From the NCBI GenBank assembly GCA_963920665.1, contig OY987269.1, positions 3,164,501 through 3,228,500 on the forward strand: a stretch of DNA of 64,000 nucleotides. The letters run 5' to 3'. The notes beneath the pieces were generated by a model. It worked only from the letters and a program-made list of their open reading frames with translations. It searched no databases and had not been told where the DNA came from. Position 1 is the first letter of the stretch, and each line of letters starts with the position of its first letter. The DNA is from Straminergon stramineum. Lineage: Eukaryota; Streptophyta; Bryopsida; Hypnales; Calliergonaceae. A program made the position numbers and the translations under genes. Below, one piece after another: positions 11,692 through 22,027 of the stretch.

Positions 11692-13083
11692 ATGGCCTCA
11701 AGTGGAGGAGAGGGCGTCCGGATCATTGACAAGTTCAATGGGGAGAATTTTGGGATGTGGAAGTTCAAGATGGAGATGATTCTTGCAGAGAAGGATTTGT
11801 GGGAGGTGGTGGATGGGAGTGAGGAGCTTCCAAGTGAAGATGCTGATTTGAAGACCAAGAAGGCGTTTGAGAGGAAGGAGAAGAAGGCGTTTGCTCTCAT
11901 TGCCATCAACCTTGTGGACCGGCAAATTGCTCACATCCGCCATTGCAAGGGACCAGCCCAAGCATGGACCACCCTTTGCAACATCCATGAGACCAAGAGC
12001 CTCTCCAACATCCTCTTCCTTAGGCGGAAGTTCTTCACCATGAAGATGCAAGAGGAGGATGACATCTTGGATCATGTCAACAAGATCAAGGCCCTTGCGG
12101 ATCAGCTTGCTTGTTTGGAGGCCCCCGTCACGGATGGAGATGTGGTGATGACCTTGTTGGAGAGTTTGCCACCCTCCTATGAATACCTCATCACCGCCTT
12201 GGAGACAAGACCCACCAAGGAGTTGACCATGGAGTTTGTGACGGCACGCTTGATGCATGAGATGACCAAGCGGAAGGAAAATGAGGCCCAAGGGGAGGGA
12301 TCAGCCCTTGTATCAAGACATGGCAAGGGAGGCAACACTAAGGCGTCCAAGGAGACAAGGACGTGCTTCAATTGTGGCAAATCAGGCCACATTGCCAAGC
12401 ATTGCAAGACCAGCCAAGCCAAAGACAAGGGGAGTGCACACCAAGCTTGCCAAGTGGAGGATGAAGAGGACTTTGCCTTTGCCACCTATGGAGGAGGGGA
12501 GAAGGCCAACATGTTCACTTGGATTGTGGATTCGGGGGCCACTCAACACATGACCAGCCATAGAGATGCCTTCCACACCTATCAGCCCATTGTGGGGAAG
12601 AGGATTCATTTGGGAGACAATGGCATGGTGGAGGCCCTTGGCATGGGGGAGATCCTTGTGGAGGTGCAAGTGGAGGGGAAGACCAAGAGGATTCAGATCC
12701 AAAAGGCCCTCCATGTCCCTAAGTTGCATGCAAATCTGATTTCTGTGAGCCAATTGTCTTTGGGAGGTTTGAAGGTGCATTTCAACATGGTGGGGTGTGT
12801 GGTGAGGTCTCCTAGTGGTGTTTTGATTGCATCAGCCCCTCGTGAGGGCAATTTGTACCACCTTCACTTCACCAAGGTGAATGGCACTTCCATGGCATGT
12901 GTAGCCCAAGGATCAGCTCATGAAGACCTTGTGGGGCTTTGGCATAGGAGGCTTGGGCACTTGAATGTGAAGAGCATGAAGAGCCTCCAACACATTGTGA
13001 AGGGGTTGAACCTCTCTTCTTGCAAGCATGATTGGAGTTCTATGGTGTGCAAGGGGTGCATAGAGGGGAAACAAGCAAGGTAG
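11692..13083 (+). CDS. Copia gag-protease-pre-integrase (5' part of gag-pol)
   Basis: The start is the ATG at 11692, preceded in frame by TGA three codons upstream. The 463 codons before the TAG encode an N-terminal Copia-type gag (MASSGGEGVRIIDKFNGENF start, UBN2-like helices to about residue 200) and a CX2CX4HX4C zinc knuckle at Cys225, Cys228, His233 and Cys238 for nucleic-acid binding. An aspartic protease active site DSG follows at 280-282 within WIVDSGATQHM. The gag-pre-integrase zinc finger comprises His418, His423, Cys453 and Cys456. The product would assemble cytoplasmic virus-like particles and cleave the polyprotein. The frame continues without shift after TAG at 13081-13083, inside the usual GKQAR-x-PF segment where other Copia proteins have a sense codon. 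Confidence 0.93.
   Translation: MASSGGEGVRIIDKFNGENFGMWKFKMEMILAEKDLWEVVDGSEELPSEDADLKTKKAFERKEKKAFALIAINLVDRQIAHIRHCKGPAQAWTTLCNIHETKSLSNILFLRRKFFTMKMQEEDDILDHVNKIKALADQLACLEAPVTDGDVVMTLLESLPPSYEYLITALETRPTKELTMEFVTARLMHEMTKRKENEAQGEGSALVSRHGKGGNTKASKETRTCFNCGKSGHIAKHCKTSQAKDKGSAHQACQVEDEEDFAFATYGGGEKANMFTWIVDSGATQHMTSHRDAFHTYQPIVGKRIHLGDNGMVEALGMGEILVEVQVEGKTKRIQIQKALHVPKLHANLISVSQLSLGGLKVHFNMVGCVVRSPSGVLIASAPREGNLYHLHFTKVNGTSMACVAQGSAHEDLVGLWHRRLGHLNVKSMKSLQHIVKGLNLSSCKHDWSSMVCKGCIEGKQAR
13081..13083 (+). pseudogene. In-frame TAG disabling gag-pol
   Basis: The stop interrupts the conserved CKGCIEGKQAR-PFPK region between the pre-integrase zinc finger and the integrase core. A gag-pol regulatory stop would be expected before protease, so this looks like a point nonsense change (for example from CAG or AAG) rather than programmed readthrough. 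The CCC context after it is not a known readthrough context. Confidence 0.75.
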
Positions 13084-15798
13084 CCCTTCCCCAAGGATGG
13101 GGCAACAAGGGCCAGCAAGCCCTTGGAGCTTGTGCATTCAGATGTGTGTGGGCCAATGAAGACCACATCCATAGGAGGAGCAAGGTATTTTGTGACTTTC
13201 ATTGATGATTTCTCACGCAAGATTTGGGTGTACATGCTGAAGTGCAAGAGTGAGGTGTTTGGGCGTTTTGAGACTTGGAAGGCCCTTGTGGAGGCCCAAT
13301 CTGAATGCAAGGTGAAGGTGCTGCGGTCGGATAATGGAGGAGAATATGTGTCCAAGGCCTTTGAGGCCTTCTTGAAGGCTCATGGCATTGAGCACCACAC
13401 ATCAACACCTTACACTCCTCAACAAAACGGCGTAGCGGAGCGTGCCAATTGGACCATTGTGGAGATGGTTAGGTCCATGATTCATGGCCAAGGGCTGAAG
13501 TATGAGCTTTGGGGGGAGGCCGTGTCCAATGCGGTGTATACAAGGAACCGATGCCCCACACAAGCTTTGACAAGCAAGACACCCCAAGAAGCTTGGAGTG
13601 GAATCAAACCTCATGTGTCTCACATGCGCACCTTTGGGTGCATTGCCTATGCCTTGGTGCCAAGTGCCAAGAGGACCAAGTTGGATGCCAAGGGCACCAA
13701 GTGTCTTTTCCTTGGCTATTGTGAGGGAACCAAGGCTTATAGGCTGATGTGTGTGGAGACCAAGGCCATCATCAAGTGTCGTGATGTGACCTTCTTGGAG
13801 GAGGAAGGAGCTGATCCTAAGTTCTTGGAGATGAGCCCAAGTGGGAGTAGTGGAGGACTAGCCCAAATGGTGGGCATAGCTCCAAGAGTGGACATGGAAG
13901 AAGAAGGAGAGGAAGAGGAGGAAGAGGAAGACTTGGTGGAACCCAAGAAGAAGGTGGCCACACCCAAGGTGAAGAGACCAGCTGCCCCTTCTCCAAGCAC
14001 TTCACCCAAGGTGCAAGAGCATGATCAGCCCTTGGAAGAGCAAGAGGAGCCTCGTTATCCAACAAGGACCCGCAAGCCCCTTGGAGATTGGTGGCTGAAT
14101 CACATTCTTTCCCCACAACAAGAAGAACAAGCCAATGTGGCTTTCCTTGGAGATCCATCCACACTTGGGGAGGTGTTGCGTTGTGAGGATGCAAGCAAGT
14201 GGGAGGTGGCCATGCAAGAGGAGTACAAGGCCCTCATTGCCAAAGGCACATGGGAACTTGCTGCCCTCCCTCCCAAGAGGTCAAGTGTGGGTTGCAAGTG
14301 GGTTTTCTCCACCAAGAGGGATGCATTGGGGCACATTGTGAGGTACAAGGCAAGGCTAGTTGCCAAGGGGTTCTCCCAAGTGGAGGGGGTGGACTTCAAT
14401 GAGACATTTAACCCTGTTGCTAAGTTTAGCACCATTAGGTGCATTGTGGCTCTAGGGGCAGCCATGGACTTGGAGATGCACCAAATGGACGTCAAGACGG
14501 CTTTCCTCAACCCCAAGCTAGAGGAGGTCATCTACATGGATCAGCCCCAAGGCTTTGTGCAAGAGGGGCAAGAGCATCTCAAATGCAAGTTGAAGAAGGC
14601 CCTCCCCGGGCTGAAGCAATCCGGGAGGGCGTGGTATAGGGATATTGATGGCATGTTTGCAAGGAAGGGCTTCCAAAGAGGAAATGATGATCACTCTTTG
14701 CACACCATGCAAAGTAGTGAGCATTTGGTGATTGTGATTCTCTATGTGGATGATCTGATCCTCCTTGCAAGTAACATGACCAAGATGCTTGAAGTGAAGG
14801 CCATGCTTCACAAGGAGTATGAGATGACGGATCTTGGAGAGTTGAGGTATTACCTTGGAGTGGAGTTCAAGAGGGATAGGGCTACCCGCACCATTACTAT
14901 GAGCCAACACAAGTACCTTGAAGAGATCTTGAAGAGGTTCAACATGGAGGAGTGCAAAGCCATAGGTACACCCTTTGACACTCATGAGAAGTTGCCCAAG
15001 CTCACGGATGCTGATTTTGAGGAGGTGAAGGCTGAAATGCAAGGTGTGCCTTACAAGGCAGCGGTTGGTTGTTTGATGTATGCCATGGTGGCTACAAGGC
15101 CTGATTTGGCCTTCCCGGTGAGTGTTGTGAGTCAACACATGTCCAAGTATGGCCCTAAGCATTGGGCTGCAGTCAAGAGGGTGATGAGGTACCTTCAAGG
15201 CACACTTGGCTTGGAGTTGCAACTAGGAGGTGCTGAAGTGAGTTTGCATGGGTATTGTGATGCGGATTGGGCGGGTGATGAGGGGGATCGAAGATCCACC
15301 ACCGGCTATGTGTTTATGCTTGGAGTGGGTGCCATTTCATGGAATTCCAAGAGGCAGCCCACCATAGCTCTTTCTACAACGGAAGCGGAGTACATGGCCA
15401 TGAGCCATTGCACCAAGGAGGCCATTTGGCTAAGGCAGCTCTTGGCTGATGTTGGCCTTGTGCAAGGGGGGAGCACACAAATTTTGTGTGACAACCAAGG
15501 TGCCATTGCTTTGGCCAAGAATCCCACCCACCACTCAAGGACCAAGCACATTGATGTGCAACACCATTTCATTCGTGAAAGAGTGGAGGCTGAGGTGATT
15601 GAGCTCAAGTATGTGCCTACTCAATCTATGGTTGCTGATGTGCTGACCAAGGCTCTTGGGAAGCCCCAACACCTTACCTTGATTGAGAAGATGGGCCTTC
15701 GTGCCTTTGACCACTCTCAAAGTGGGAGTGTTGAAGATCATGTACATATTAGTGTAGATAGTGTACATTCAGCCCTAGGAGTAGTATTAGACTCTTAG
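13084..15798 (+). CDS. Copia integrase, reverse transcriptase and RNase H (3' part of gag-pol)
   Basis: This continues the same frame after the TAG. Numbered from the Leu codon at 13123, the integrase catalytic triad is Asp7, Asp70 (in RSDNGGEY) and Glu106 (in NGVAERANW), spaced D-X62-D-X35-E. Reverse transcriptase follows, with Asp456 in MDVKTAFLN and the YVDD box at 541-544. RNase H residues are Asp713 (YCDADWAGD), Glu754 (TTEAEY), Asp790 (CDNQGA) and Asp811 (KHIDVQHH). A Glu-rich acidic run (about 259-270) links integrase and RT. The frame ends at the TAG at 15796-15798, 70 bases inside the 3' LTR, so the last 23 residues are LTR-encoded. There is no independent ATG near the start; it is translated only if the upstream stop is read through or absent in sister copies. 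Confidence 0.93.
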   Translation, partial: PFPKDGATRASKPLELVHSDVCGPMKTTSIGGARYFVTFIDDFSRKIWVYMLKCKSEVFGRFETWKALVEAQSECKVKVLRSDNGGEYVSKAFEAFLKAHGIEHHTSTPYTPQQNGVAERANWTIVEMVRSMIHGQGLKYELWGEAVSNAVYTRNRCPTQALTSKTPQEAWSGIKPHVSHMRTFGCIAYALVPSAKRTKLDAKGTKCLFLGYCEGTKAYRLMCVETKAIIKCRDVTFLEEEGADPKFLEMSPSGSSGGLAQMVGIAPRVDMEEEGEEEEEEEDLVEPKKKVATPKVKRPAAPSPSTSPKVQEHDQPLEEQEEPRYPTRTRKPLGDWWLNHILSPQQEEQANVAFLGDPSTLGEVLRCEDASKWEVAMQEEYKALIAKGTWELAALPPKRSSVGCKWVFSTKRDALGHIVRYKARLVAKGFSQVEGVDFNETFNPVAKFSTIRCIVALGAAMDLEMHQMDVKTAFLNPKLEEVIYMDQPQGFVQEGQEHLKCKLKKALPGLKQSGRAWYRDIDGMFARKGFQRGNDDHSLHTMQSSEHLVIVILYVDDLILLASNMTKMLEVKAMLHKEYEMTDLGELRYYLGVEFKRDRATRTITMSQHKYLEEILKRFNMEECKAIGTPFDTHEKLPKLTDADFEEVKAEMQGVPYKAAVGCLMYAMVATRPDLAFPVSVVSQHMSKYGPKHWAAVKRVMRYLQGTLGLELQLGGAEVSLHGYCDADWAGDEGDRRSTTGYVFMLGVGAISWNSKRQPTIALSTTEAEYMAMSHCTKEAIWLRQLLADVGLVQGGSTQILCDNQGAIALAKNPTHHSRTKHIDVQHHFIRERVEAEVIELKYVPTQSMVADVLTKALGKPQHLTLIEKMGLRAFDHSQSGSVEDHVHISVDSVHSALGVVLDS
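15719..15728 (+). promoter_or_regulatory. Polypurine tract of Copia element
   Basis: AAAGTGGGAG lies directly before the TGTTG start of the 3' LTR and is the expected plus-strand primer. It is interrupted by one T and lies inside the pol reading frame. Confidence 0.75.
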
Positions 15799-15973
15799 TT
15801 AGACTTAGAGTCTATTGGGTGTTGCTTGTAGTCAAAGGCAGCCCAAGGTTGCTAGTTATCCCACATGGTTTGTGGATAACTAGTGAAAGGCTTTATGCTT
15901 ATGTTCAGCCCACACATGGGCCTTGGTATCTTCTACCATCTAAGTAAAGCCTTTCTCCATTCAAAACTCAATA
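15729..15973 (+). repeat. 3' LTR of Copia element
   Basis: 245 bp, same length as the 5' LTR and differing at two transitions. Its first 70 bases are also the end of the pol frame. TTTCT at 15974-15978 completes the target duplication. Confidence 0.95.
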
Positions 15974-15978
15974 TTTCT

Positions 15979-18900
15979 AAGACCAAAGACAATCCTTAGG
16001 AAATTGTGTGTGTGTTGGGGGGGGGGGGGGGGGGATAATACACGAGTTTACTATCCACTATGACTCATAATGTTTCTTCTTTTTTCATGTTGGTGTTTGA
16101 TGTTAGGGTTTTCTCTTGGGTCATATTTTAAATTTTCTCTTGGTTGGCAACAAGTGAATCCATCAATCATGTAGTCATCTTTGGATAGAAATAAATAAAT
16201 TTCCATTCACACTTGGGGTCTTACTATTCATTGAAATTTGAAGCTTTCATTTCTTTTTCAATGATTATCATTGAATAAACGGAATGACTGAACCCAATTA
16301 TTCAGGCAACCCAATTTCACTAGAATTCTGTGTAGATTTCTCGTCAGAAATTCTGGATCCTGATGACGGAGCGATCCCCTGCACTCCCTGTAATATAAGT
16401 ACTACAATTTCCACAACAGGTACATAATATATACCTCATTGCCTTGGTATTCTATGCTCCCATTCCCTATTATCCCCCTGATCATTGGCTGTGTTTCCTC
16501 CAGTGGGTCTCTCTCTCTCTCTCTCTTGTACTTGAAGAATTCTTCAGAGTTCAGACCCAGGCCAGCTCTTCTGAAATCTCACTGATGACGGACAGAGTCT
16601 CTGCTGCTGCACTGCCGGGAAAACGGAACAGAAACAGGGGACGGAACTAAGTTAAGTTAAGCCTACAAGTTGGGCATTCAGTTCAGGAATCCAAACAGAG
16701 AAGAACATGCTGCTGGCTGGCTGTACTACCCGTGGTGAGATAAGTATTCCATCGGTCTTCTGTCGTCCTGCATTTTCTGAGAACATTGCTGCTCACTGGC
16801 ATTACAAATCCCCACTTGTATCAGACAAAGACCATGCCGGCCCACAACAATAAATAATGGACGGACGAGACGGGATTGGGTTGTAGTTTCCTTGGTGCCA
16901 AATTCAAAGCTTTCAACTGATGGATGGGCACCAAATGACAATGAACTTATACTTAAACTTAATTAGGTCCGAAGCCATAATTCAATCAACTTTGGGGATT
17001 TTGCAACTAGCTTCAGTTGGGGGTCATATGCCCCCAGTGGGAACCATACTTGTACCATGTTTTTACACTACACTAATAATGGTATTTTATTGTGTTTGCA
17101 ACACTAATTATGAAGTGCAACACTAACTGACAGCAATCCTTCTAATGTTGTCAACACTAAATGTCAACATAGATGCTATTTGTCAACTTCAAGAAATTCT
17201 TAGGATATAAATTTTTTGCAAGATTACATTTAGTCTTAGTAATTATTTCATCAAATTGTAATGAATTTTTAAAGAACAACTATAAAGTGATTTAGAAAGA
17301 GTATACAAACACATTAGTGAAAGGGAAGTGCCATTCAATGGACTCCTTGTGTTGGCAAAATGGCTTTGAAATGTCAAAAACATAGTATGAAAAGTTGAAA
17401 AAACACATCTAAGGTTGAACCTCCTTCTACTAAAATGCTTCTCAATCACTCATTACTTCTTGGATCGACATGAAATTTTTACCATACAAAAAAAGACTAG
17501 TACGTACAAACTTTCCTCAAAAAATCATTAGAAACGGACATTGTATGAAGAAGAAACAAGACACCAAAGTTCAATGTAATCCAAAAATGTTTGGATTTTG
17601 AACTTCAAATTGCTCCCAAACATTCAAAACAACTTGGATTGACATGAGAATGTTACCAAAGTAATTAGACTTCAAGGGGAACATAATACAACAAATTTGA
17701 TTGAAAATGAACATTGGATGAAGGAGATACAAGCCCATGAAGTAGAAAACATCAAATGCAATTTGGTGAACTCATATTGAACTTGTGAACTTCGATTGGC
17801 TTCCTAATAATTAGTACATCTTGGATTGATTTGAAAATTTTACCGCACAAACTAAAAGAGAGAGCGCAAATTTCCCAACAAATTTTATTGAATTCAGACA
17901 TCAAAATGCAATTTATTGATGTAATAGTTACAACACTTTGAATTGGATTCTAAACTCTAAATACAAACCACTTGACATTCACAATGGGTGTGGTAAAAGT
18001 GAACTTAACACTATTAGTAATATAACACAAAAATATCATTATTAGTGTACTAGAGTTAGATCTCTCAATTTTCTCTTCATAGTGGGATGGATGTCTTGAG
18101 GAGGCTTTGAGGCTTTGGTGGTAAATTTTGTTGGTGTGACATGTACTTAACCATCATGTTAATTGCAATTGGGTCCTATCACTAGTAGAAAGGAGAGGTT
18201 GTCTTCTATGGGTGCATATATGGTAGGTGCATGTAGGTGTACAAGGGGTTATAATTGGCCCTAGAATTATCAGGCCTACTCATTGTTCAAAGGAGGGGCA
18301 CTTTTGCATTGTGCACCCACAATTGCATTCCCCTTGAAAGGAGGTGGGAAAGGAGGTTTGAGGGTACCAACCTATAGTGAAAGAAGGTGGTTCCAAATGC
18401 TCAAATGCTCACTTTGCTCTTGCAATTTAGTGCAATGCACCATGACCTCCTTTCAATCTAGCTAGACTATTAGGTCTAGCTATACACCTTTAGTTGGAGG
18501 TCAAATATTAATTGTTGGTTCTAAAGTAGCTACACTTGATTGTGACTCAGTTGCAATATGGAATTCCTTAAGATTTTGCCTCTTAAACATGAGAACCTAG
18601 GGTCAAGTTTTGATACACCTATTATGGGTACTTCAAAAATTTACAAGATGCTCATACAATGTCCAAAAAATACATGCTAAAAAAAGAATTTTTTTTCAAT
18701 TGCCAATAAAATTCAACCAATTCAATCATAGCCTTAGAATTCAAACCGCTAGGTAAGCATCTATTAATAGTGAGAGGGCGAAGTTGAGACCCCTCTATAA
18801 CCTTTGTCATTGTGCCGATTGTTGTCTTGACCAAATCACCTATAGAAATTCAAACTAAAAAATATATTTAAATATACTTTGTGCAAGATTTTGCGAGTGT

Positions 18901-19439
18901 CATGGCATTGTGATTTGTAGAAGCAATGGCACGAGTAATTGGATGATGTCCTTGCTAAGCTTGGGTTTTGCAAGCTATGCAAACATTGTCAAAGTGTCAT
19001 CCTAGGGGAGGAAAATAGCAAGGTCATACTATATGTTGAGTGTGTTTAGACTTGCATTAGGGGTGTGATTTCTCATTAGTGGTGTCCTTAGGATAGAGAC
19101 TATGACATTGACTTTGAATTTCAGTTTCCAAATCCTATCTTCAATTGCATTCACACTATAAGATAGAGTTAGGGTGTGTTTAAAGCCATGATGTAAGGTT
19201 TGATTGAAGGAATATTGTTGTTTCCCTAATATAGAGACTCGTTGTTGTCCTGTTCTTTTTATTTGAAACAAATAGTATGTGTGTGATTAACCCATAAATG
19301 ATGTGGCGGACATTTTTTATCCAAAGAATGACAAGGAATTCTCCTACGTAGGACAAAAATGCAACTATTCATCCTTGGAATTAGGATTGGAAAGGGGAGA
19401 TCTTCTATAGTAGTTTGACTACCTATATGTATGTATGTA
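15979..19439. other. Intergenic with poly-G, (TC)n and an inverted dispersed repeat
   Basis: An uninterrupted run of 18 G lies at 16017-16034, just beyond the Copia element, and a (TC)n run lies near 16508-16526. A G+C-richer patch at 16400-16900 contains CTAAGTTAAGTTAAG. Sequence at about 17330-17740 is a reverse-complement relative of 62375-62785. No gene recognised. Confidence 0.5.
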
Positions 19440-19952
19440 GGTATAAAAGAAAAAAGTTTTTCTTCAAAAATTCAACCATACAAATTTATACTAGACTTCT
19501 TTGGGAACATGTAGAAAAAATGAAAAACTTTGATCACATATATTCAAAGATTATAATGTTTGAAGTTAGGTGAGAAAGTTTTTTTCCAACCTTGCCTGAC
19601 AGTGCTTGCAAACTTTAACTCCTTCTAGAACTAGATTCTTACACTAAACATGGTATTTTTTTTACATTTGCATGTTGCATCATTTAAGCTACATACCCAC
19701 CAAATTTTGAAAATTGTAGGAAGAGTTTTGCATATGGTGCCCGAAGTTGCCCAAAAATTTCGATGTAGCATAATTTTTCATTTGGGCACCTAATTGAAAA
19801 AAAAAAATTAGATTTTCAAGAATGGGGGATATAGTTGTACATCATGTTCAAATTTCATGAACATCCAACCAAAAATGACTTTGTAGGAACCTACCTAAGA
19901 TTTCTTGCATACATTGAATTGACACTTGATCCTTTAGGAGTTAAGGGTTAAG
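19440..19952 (+). mobile_element. TTAACCCCTAAAG-family fragment (right end)
   Basis: Internal phrases (a TATACTAGACTTC-type phrase followed by an A-rich stretch) recall the family typified by 42456-43385. The segment ends in CTTTAGGAGTTAAGGGTTAAG, a decayed right terminus. The left end was not found. Confidence 0.35.
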
Positions 19953-20078
19953 AAGCAAAAAAATTGAAACAAATGATATGGGCATGCGTGATTTTTAATT
20001 TTCTGCAAGCCCCCTAGCCCCCGGAGATCAGCCATTGGAGAGGTGAGATAAGATAGTCTCCAGTCCATTGAGGTCCCC

Positions 20079-20331
20079 TTAACCCCTCAAGGCCCAAGGA
20101 GCCTGTTTAGGGGCCTCTCTCCTGTTCCACACGTCAAAGTTATAACTTCTTTTTCCCTACATTCTAAGAAGTATATCTAAGTGAATTTCATATTATGATG
20201 TTCCTATTGAACAAGGAAATTCAAAAGTGCAATTGACATCATGTAATAAGCTTGAATGTACAATGCATACTGTCAATCAAAGTTCAAATTTTTGGAAAAA
20301 TACAGAAGCTGCTTGGGCCTCGAGGGGGCAA
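20079..20331. mobile_element. TTAACCCCT-ended element, 253 bp
   Basis: The left end TTAACCCCTCAAGGCCCAAG and the reverse complement of the right end, TTGCCCCCTCGAGGCCCAAG, agree at most of 21 positions. The ends resemble those of the 644-bp element at 9178. It is non-coding. Confidence 0.5.
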
Positions 20332-20509
20332 GTTATAACTTCCTAGTGTCTAACTTAATAAGTTAATAAGCTGAAGTGACCCCACCCCACCCCACCCCGT
20401 TGTTGAACTATAAGCTTACCTTATCATCACCAAATTGAGGCCCCAAATGCCAAAGTTTAAAAAAAAAAAAAATCTACTCTCCCTTATGAGTAATGAAATC
20501 CGTGTGGCG

Positions 20510-20604
20510 CTCGGCAGGCCACCTGTGGCTGCCGGTTTTGTATCTTGCCCTTTGCAATGAAATTCCGTTTCATTTGTTTCAAAAAATGAAAAATGAAAAA
20601 TAAA
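20510..20604 (+). mobile_element. SINE-like element with 14-bp target duplication
   Basis: This 95-bp insertion lies between two copies of AAATCCGTGTGGCG at 20496-20509 and 20605-20618. The body has GGCCACCTGTGGC near its 5' end and the 3' stem-loop AATGAAATTCCGTTTCATT, followed by TTGTTTC and an A-rich tail. Long duplications and an A-rich tail are the mark of LINE-mediated target-primed insertion. No RNA polymerase III A or B box is visible, so the copy may be 5'-truncated. Confidence 0.85.
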
Positions 20605-21523
20605 AAATCCGTGTGGCGTGAGGCCAAGTAAGTTCCCCCACCCAATTAAATTAATGGCCCTGCCTTTGGATGTAACTTATTCCCCTTGTCCGTCCTGGAA
20701 ATAAGTGAAGTTCGAGAGTGTCAGTAACTTAACTCTTTGGAGTTTTCTACCTGGATTTACTTTCTTTTCTTACAAAGCCAAGGCCAAGGGGGGCGGGGAT
20801 CCCCCAAGGCCAGGGCCAGGGCAGGTCATGATGGGGAAAGAAGGAAGAGGAGAGGAGAGGTCAAGTAACTTAAGTCTTGTGGTCCACGTCAAAGAGTTAT
20901 TACTGACTTGTCCTTTTGCAATGGAATGAAAGGAAATTGTCCATGTGTTCCCCAAAAATTTAAAATTTAAAAAGAAATCAAATTAGAGTTACTATTACTG
21001 AGGATGGACTGGAAGGAGGTCTCAGGTAGATGTCAATCAATCAAGGGCCGGGGGGCCTCCCCTTAACTTAACTTAGTCTCAGTCAAAAAAAACATTATGG
21101 GAATTGACTGGGTGAGTGGTCAGGGGGGTGGGGGTAATAAGTTAAAGGGAAGGGAAGGAAAGGACTGACAGCCAATCAGGATCATATTACGCCCCGTTCC
21201 ACCAATCCAAGCCGGGGTTGAACCCGGTGAGCCAATCAGAATGATGGGAGGGAGGGAGATGGGCCGGGGGCTTGGAAATGAAAAACGTTCCAGTCACTTA
21301 AGTTACACGAGAAATAATATCTTAATGGGGCTGCCGGTATTTCAGCTGGGGGGGGGGGGGGGGCTTGTACGGTAACTTCGGGGTCATCATCCCATAACTG
21401 CAGATCCTCCGTAGATCCTCTGGAAAAAGCAAAATGTTAGCATGATTCAGGTGATTAATAATAAATAAACAATAATCCCCCACAGGGCTAAATAAATAAA
21501 TAAACAAGTAAGTAAAATACGAG

Positions 21524-21619
21524 GGGTTTTTTTGGGGTTTTTTTTGGCACAAATGAAACGGAATTTCATTGCAAAGGTAAAAATACAGGACCTGCTAGCC
21601 ACAAGTGTCTTGGCAGTAA
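21524..21619 (-). mobile_element. SINE-like element with 11-bp target duplication
   Basis: Read on the minus strand it has the same order as the other copies: CACTTGTGGCT, a short linker, AATGAAATTCCGTTTCATT, then TTGTGCC and an A/C-rich tail. TAAAATACGAG flanks it at 21513-21523 and 21620-21630. Confidence 0.85.
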
Positions 21620-21665
21620 TAAAATACGAGTTTAAAATCCTGGCATCATCATCACTGGATTTAAC

Positions 21666-21904
21666 TTAACCCTTGAAAGGCCCCTTGGGGTACCTCTATA
21701 GGACCCATATATTTAGCTTTGTAACTCTTCAATTGTGGTTTAATAGATGAGTTAACTTGGGATACATTTTTATCTACATACTATCAAGATCATTAATTTA
21801 CTTTGTAGGAAAAAGTATTTGGTCAATATTTTCCTAGTCAAATGCCACCAAATACATAATATTCTATATGTCCGCAAAGGACTTTCAAGACATTCTAGGG
21901 TTAC
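21666..21904. mobile_element. TTAACCCT-ended MITE, 239 bp
   Basis: The left end is TTAACCCTTGAAAGGCCCC. The right end, reverse complemented, is GTAACCCTAGAATG, with one change in the outer TTAA. The whole element aligns in reverse orientation with 31855-32084, sharing among others ATTATGTATTTGGT, AGTAAATTAATGATC and AGCTAAA. It is non-coding. Confidence 0.7.
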
Positions 21905-22027
21905 ACTAAGTTGAGTTGGGTTGGGTGGGGAGTCAAATGGGTAGCCCTTTGTAACCGGTGGATTCAAAATATTAGGCAATGGGGATGGCAAACTAATAAC
22001 TCATAGATATATGGATATTATTTAATA

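Larger units (their letters stand above)
10385..15973 (+). mobile_element. Ty1/copia LTR retrotransposon, nearly intact
   Basis: This 5589-bp element has LTRs of 245 bp at each end, a primer-binding site directly after the 5' LTR, a leader of about 1 kb, one gag-pol frame and a purine-rich tract before the 3' LTR. Domain order is gag, zinc knuckle, protease, integrase, reverse transcriptase, RNase H, which defines Ty1/copia as opposed to Ty3/gypsy. The two LTRs differ at two positions, both transitions (10427 A versus 15771 G, and a T/C in the phrase GG(T/C)AGCCC), about 99.2 percent identity, so insertion was recent. A single in-frame TAG in pol is the only visible lesion. G+C content is higher than in the flanking DNA. 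Confidence 0.95.

Noticed and set aside
13123..13125. A separate start for a second pol ORF
   Set aside because: The codon is TTG and lies in frame with upstream gag-pol, separated only by the TAG.
14518..15222. 234-codon minus-strand frame
   Set aside because: Antisense of the reverse transcriptase and RNase H coding region.
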